From: Pristionchus mayeri | Taxonomy: Eukaryota; Nematoda; Chromadorea; Rhabditida; Neodiplogasteridae | Direction of reading: 5' to 3' | Assembly: GCA_036245805.1 (NCBI GenBank) | Contig: BTRK01000003.1 | Coordinates: forward strand, 43,452,044 to 43,516,043 | Length of the DNA: 64,000 nucleotides | Shown: positions 59,946 to 64,000 of the stretch, in pieces | How the letters are laid out: the number at the start of each line of letters is the position of its first letter | How positions within the stretch are numbered: the first letter of the stretch is position 1 | Translations under genes and position numbers: made by a program | The notes under the pieces: model-generated | What the model saw: the letters and a program-made list of their open reading frames with translations, nothing else | Databases searched by the model: none | Told to the model about the DNA's origin: nothing

Positions 59946-62900
59946 CGCGTTTTTCGCTGTGTGTTCCTTCTTATGAGCTTCCTCTTCGATGTCGCGCTCT
60001 GTCAGAAGTGTGCGGAGGGGGGAATCCTTGGTGAGGAGTAGGGTTGGTAATTCGAAGTCGAATACGAATTAACAATCGCTCCTAATTGCGAATTCGCAAT
60101 TACAATTCTAATTTCTAACCATAGTGAGGAGAGAAACGAGAACTACTGTATCTTTCTATGATGTCTAGATGGTCGTTTCCATGCGCTTCATCCTCTCTTT
60201 TTTTGCAGATGAGTGTCTCTTTCTCGTCCCTGGCGATCTCACAACAGCTATGTGTCCAATCGGGTACACTTGTCTCATAAATCTGCCCGATCCAAGTATG
60301 GTTTATTTTGTCAATTAACATCCTCGGGGATCAATTAAGTTAGTAGTATACTTAGCACGCTCATTCTATCATAATACACCATCTTATGCGATGTTAAAAA
60401 TCGCCTCAAAGATCGGATTTTGCATACTTTGCAGCAAAATCGTCGACAAAGATCCGATATTTGCGGTAATTTTGAACATATCATTACAGTTTGCCTCACC
60501 CACACCAAGGGGGATTAGAAATCTTGTAGTGGCTCAAAGGTCGCGAAAGTAAAATCCCCCACCACGTGCGGTTAGCCTCACGCATAGGTCGCTGATAACC
60601 TTAGGACAGACTGAACGCTGAATTGGTGCGTGGCAATGTACGCCTTGTCGTGAGAGCCGAATTATACTTTCATTACAGTTTGCTGCCGTGATACCTTCAT
60701 CGTCCTTCCACCGCTACAGACGGCGGCCTGTGCGGAGCAGGGAGTCATTGGTAGGGTTCTATTATTGGAAAATTGTCGTTGTATTTTCGACGCGCAACAT
60801 AAACAAAAGCTCGTCCGTTATATAACGCACTTGAAACATACCCAAAACGGAGCTGTAATTGTCCATTAAGATAAATCTAGTGATTGGTGAAGAGGAGTGT
60901 TGGTCATTTGGGCCGTGATCTACTGTGTGAGGTCGCGGGCTCCGCATCCTCTAATTGATGGGAGATTGAGGGCCTCACGACCTCGACAAAAATCTCAGTA
61001 CTTCTGGATTTAGCTCTCATCGTCTTACAGATGAGTGCCTCTTCCTCGTCCCTGGAGATCTCACAACAGCTCTTTGCCCGGCTGGATCCACTTGTCTCAT
61101 CAACCTACCCAAACCAAGTATGTGCTTCTTTGAAAGAAGACATTCAATAATGAAGGAATTCAATAATACGAGATGTGCCTGGAAAAGGGAGGAAGAGGAG
61201 GACTTCCTAGATGGAGAGGATGGATATTTTGGTCCCTGGGTGTAGACACCCCACCCGCCTCTCCTGAGTTTCATTTGCATACTAACTTTTCTGTTTCCAC
61301 TGTCTCTATTCACATCATGATGCCAGTTTTGCAGTTTGCTGCATAGACGCCTTTGTCCTTCCCAATGGCACAACAACAACAACAACGACCACCACCACCA
61401 CCACCACCACAACAACAACAACAACAACTGCGTCACCCCCGACTGCTACACCCGCAGCAGACGCTTGCTTCGACTCCGTCAATTCCCTGACAGGAGAGTC
61501 GGATTGCACCAAAAGGTGAGAGATAGATAAGTGATAGGGTTAGCACTACGAGGAGAGGTAGCGAGCTCGTTACGCCTCTCCCTCCGCTTATTTCGAGTGT
61601 TTTAGGAGGAAATGCGCACCAAGTTCGCTACATCCCTTCTTATTGCCAACCTAATAAGTAGCCCATGATCTTATTAGGTACTAGGTTAACAAGGAAACCG
61701 CAAAACGCGTCCTAACTCAAAAAAACCGAAATTGGAGTATACTAGTAGCTATGTACCCCTAAGGGAAGTCCAAAACCGTTTTCACAACTATGGGATATCA
61801 CTTGCTAATTACCTTTTGCCCATGCTAGTATACGATTCGTAGGGTATCACTCACATCAGCCCAGCTGGCTCAGTCGGTATTCCGGTAATTAGCAAGTGAT
61901 ATCCCATAGTTGTGAAAACGGTTTTGGACATCCCTTCGGGGTTCCTAGCTACTAGTATACTCCAATTTCGGTTTGAGTTAGGACGCGTTTTGCGGTTTCC
62001 TTGTAAAGGCGGCATGACGTCATAGATCTCTACCGAGCTATTGCCCTCTATTGTGAGCGAGCAAACTAGTCTCAATGGTCAAGTGCACTTAAGGGACTGA
62101 ATCAGCTGGCGGCTACAAAATATGCACGTACTCTGCGGGGAAAGGGATTAGGCACTTGATCCAATGATCAGTGTCGGGAGATAAGCAAAACAATAGTGCC
62201 CTTCCCTTGTGTATTCAATACAAATTCACACAGATCAGACTACCGCGAAATTACTGGGAAGGGTCCATCTTTGGTTATCATCCGGAAGATGAATCTTATT
62301 GTCTGACCTAATGCGGGCATTACAACTGGGCACTGCCATTTTATTCGATGCATCTCGAGTCATACTCACTAGTGCGCGAACTATTCGTTGAGAGAGAGGG
62401 GATTGACCTCTCGATAGGAACACGAGAGAGGGAAGGGAAGCGACCCAGAGAGGGTGAATAGCGCAAATTCGTTCCTACATCCCTCCCTAGTGACTAGTGA
62501 TGGCTTCTTGGGAAATGACTCTCTTCATTCCGTGCGTGCTTTCATCGGGTTATTTGGCGAGAGCGCGTGCAGCATTAAGCGACAATTTCCCCCTCAAAGC
62601 CAAATCTAATACTCGTGGTTCAGTGAAGTTGGTTCGACTCGTGGTTCAGTGAAGTTAACAATGATGTGTATTTAAGGAGCAATCTCTGTTCGAACGCCAA
62701 TTACTTCTCGGTAATGCAAATTCAGTGTCCGCTGACGTGCGGATTCTGCACGAGCTCCGCGAGAGCGAGTAAGTAATTCCAGTAATTGGAGAGGAAACGG
62801 TGGGAATCTTCAAGCTTTATTGCTCTATATCTAGGCATTTCCTTCTTTTGTAAGCAGCACCACGCATTTGCATAGAGCTTCCTCAACTGATGTTAAAACA

Positions 62901-64000
62901 TCACTCTTAAATATTTTCATGTATTACGACAGAAACTTCGACAGAGATCCGATCTTTGCAGTGTTTGCTAACATCGCATTTTAATTCCAGCATGCCTCGA
63001 TCAGTACAATCCCTTCTCTTGCTGCGCGGGCGGCGATCGATGCACGGGGGCGATGAGCACATCCGCCGATCTCTGCACTTCCGACTGCCCTTCAATGTGA
63101 GAATATCCAAATTTTCTATTTTCGCTCTTCTTGAAGCCAATGATACATGAGAAAGAGGACAGCCAGACTATTCAATTTGCATCCGACTGCACGTCAATGT
63201 GAGAAATTGTCAGATTGAAAACTGACAGATTGACAGATTGACCGTCACCGGCACTAGGGTTGGCTATTCGGAGCAGAATTGTGTTATCGCAATTCTGCTC
63301 AGAATAGACAACTTAGGTTGATTCATCGCCTGATTCAGGGAGGCGTACTGTTCCGTTCCTGCGTACTACAATCTGATGACGCAACAGTGCCCGCAGACGT
63401 GTGGTCGGTGCAACTCAACTCTACATCAGCCAGCAGCAGGTGAGAATTAGTGTGAACACTTAATCTTTAATCTCACCGACGAATTGATAATCGTTAATCA
63501 GGGGATAAAGTGGGGGTAGAGTAGGTCAGTCTTCAGGCTCGCTCTGAGCGAGATGTAGGAATGGGGGTAATATCAATAGTGGTGGTAGTTGCCTCTTCTT
63601 TGCGCAAATAAAGTGATCGTGATAGGTGCTAACTCAAATGTAATTCTACAGGCACTTGCTCCGACCAGCTCAACCCCGACACTGGATACTCCGATTGCGG
63701 GCAGCAGTAAGCTATTGAATTTATCGTCATATTTTAGCACTAGGTCGGATGGGAACCCACCAGACCAGAAACAATCATAGTACTCGCCCCGTTGTATTTC
63801 CGAAGAAAAAAAATAAATGCCTGGGAAACGAATGTGAAAATACTGTTCAATACATGGTTCCCATCCAGTGGACTCACGTAAGCTAGTATTTTAGACCGAT
63901 TCGATTTTTCAATTAATCAACCTTTCCTCTGCCGCAGATCTTCTCTATGCCAAGATAGCCGCTACTACGCTCTCATGAGCACTCAATGCGCCCGTACATG
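59943..64000 (+). CDS. Secreted ShKT-domain protein (runs off the window)
   Basis: Ten exons join in phase: 59,943-60,030, 60,209-60,295, 60,679-60,750, 61,031-61,117, 61,335-61,515, 62,677-62,768, 62,991-63,096, 63,339-63,439, 63,652-63,706 and 63,938 to the edge. A signal peptide (MRVFRCVFLLMSFLFDVALC) is followed by two copies of a Cys-rich module (GDECLFLVPGDLTTA...C...TCLINLP) and a run of 18 threonines. Six-cysteine ShKT domains come next, e.g. the one ending QCPLTCGFC, one ending QCPQTCGRC, and a third cut by the edge (QCARTC). In nematodes such domains occur in secreted enzymes, cuticle and surface proteins. No catalytic domain is seen in this part, so the role is open. The C-terminus is missing. 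Confidence 0.85.
61690..62003. mobile_element. Foldback element with a tRNA-like piece in its loop
   Basis: Arms 61,690-61,813 and 61,884-62,003 (CAAGGAAACCGCAAAACGCG and its inverse; GGGATATCACTTGCTAATTA and its inverse). The loop holds GCCCAGCTGGCTCAGTCGG TA (61,859-61,879), which resembles the first 21 nt of a tRNA-Lys gene including the A box. The B-box half is absent. It lies in the intron after exon 5 of the ShKT gene. Confidence 0.7.
62512..62585. mobile_element. Diverged copy of the ~90-bp hairpin family
   Basis: GACTCTCTTCATTCCGTGCGTGCTTTC pairs loosely with the right half (GGCGAGAGCGCGTGCAGCATTAAGCGAC). It lies in an intron of the ShKT gene. Confidence 0.4.

Noticed and set aside
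61315..61512. Val-rich minus-strand frame
   Set aside because: Antisense of the poly-Thr codons (ACA/ACC) of the ShKT gene.

Overview
This window looks like nematode nuclear DNA. Introns are often only 45-60 nt, with T-rich ...TTTCAG acceptors. There is a FLYWCH-MULE transposase gene, a secreted ShKT-domain gene, RTE-type LINEs and many mariner/Tc1-style elements. A diplogastrid such as Pristionchus would fit, but that is a guess from overall character. All gene models were built by eye from reading frame plus splice-site phase. No alignment was run, and coordinates may be off by a few bases.

Layout. 1-8.5 kb: a 489-bp foldback element, a small multi-pass membrane protein gene (+), a tRNA-His gene (+), the last exons of an SLC22-type transporter (-) and gene fragments. 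8.5-13.6 kb: a 12-exon gene (+), about 851 aa, with an N-terminal THAP finger, a complete DDE-transposase-like core and an acidic, Arg/Gly-rich tail. 13.7-16.3 kb: a degenerate adenylate kinase and an SLK/STK10-like kinase pseudogene (both -). 17-21.4 kb: no convincing gene. 21.4-37.3 kb: one large zinc-finger gene (-) built from repeated one-finger exons and riddled with transposons (CR1-like LINE, RTE-like LINE, mariner nested in a 1.4-kb foldback, and two foldbacks in one intron). 40.1-40.4 kb: a small secreted protein gene (-).

40.7-52.0 kb: a composite MULE transposon. It carries an intact-looking 10-exon FLYWCH-MULE transposase gene (-) between two inverted arrays of a 126-bp tandem repeat that contains GACAAAACGGCAACG. 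A 3,435-bp rearranged, circularly permuted rDNA piece sits inside it, between two 1,043-bp direct copies of the transposase 3' part. A 5'-truncated RTE LINE with an open 593-codon reverse-transcriptase frame interrupts the right array.

52-64 kb: a 0.8-kb tandem duplication, a small Smr-domain gene (+), another foldback, diverged duplications, and a secreted gene (+) with two copies of a Cys-rich module, a poly-Thr linker and at least three ShKT domains, running off the right edge.

The most unusual items are the rDNA insertion flanked by a kilobase-scale duplication, the MULE whose ends are iterated 126-bp repeats, the uninterrupted THAP-transposase gene with catalytic-looking residues, and a set of otherwise unrelated large palindromes that share TACAGTA...TACTGTA termini.
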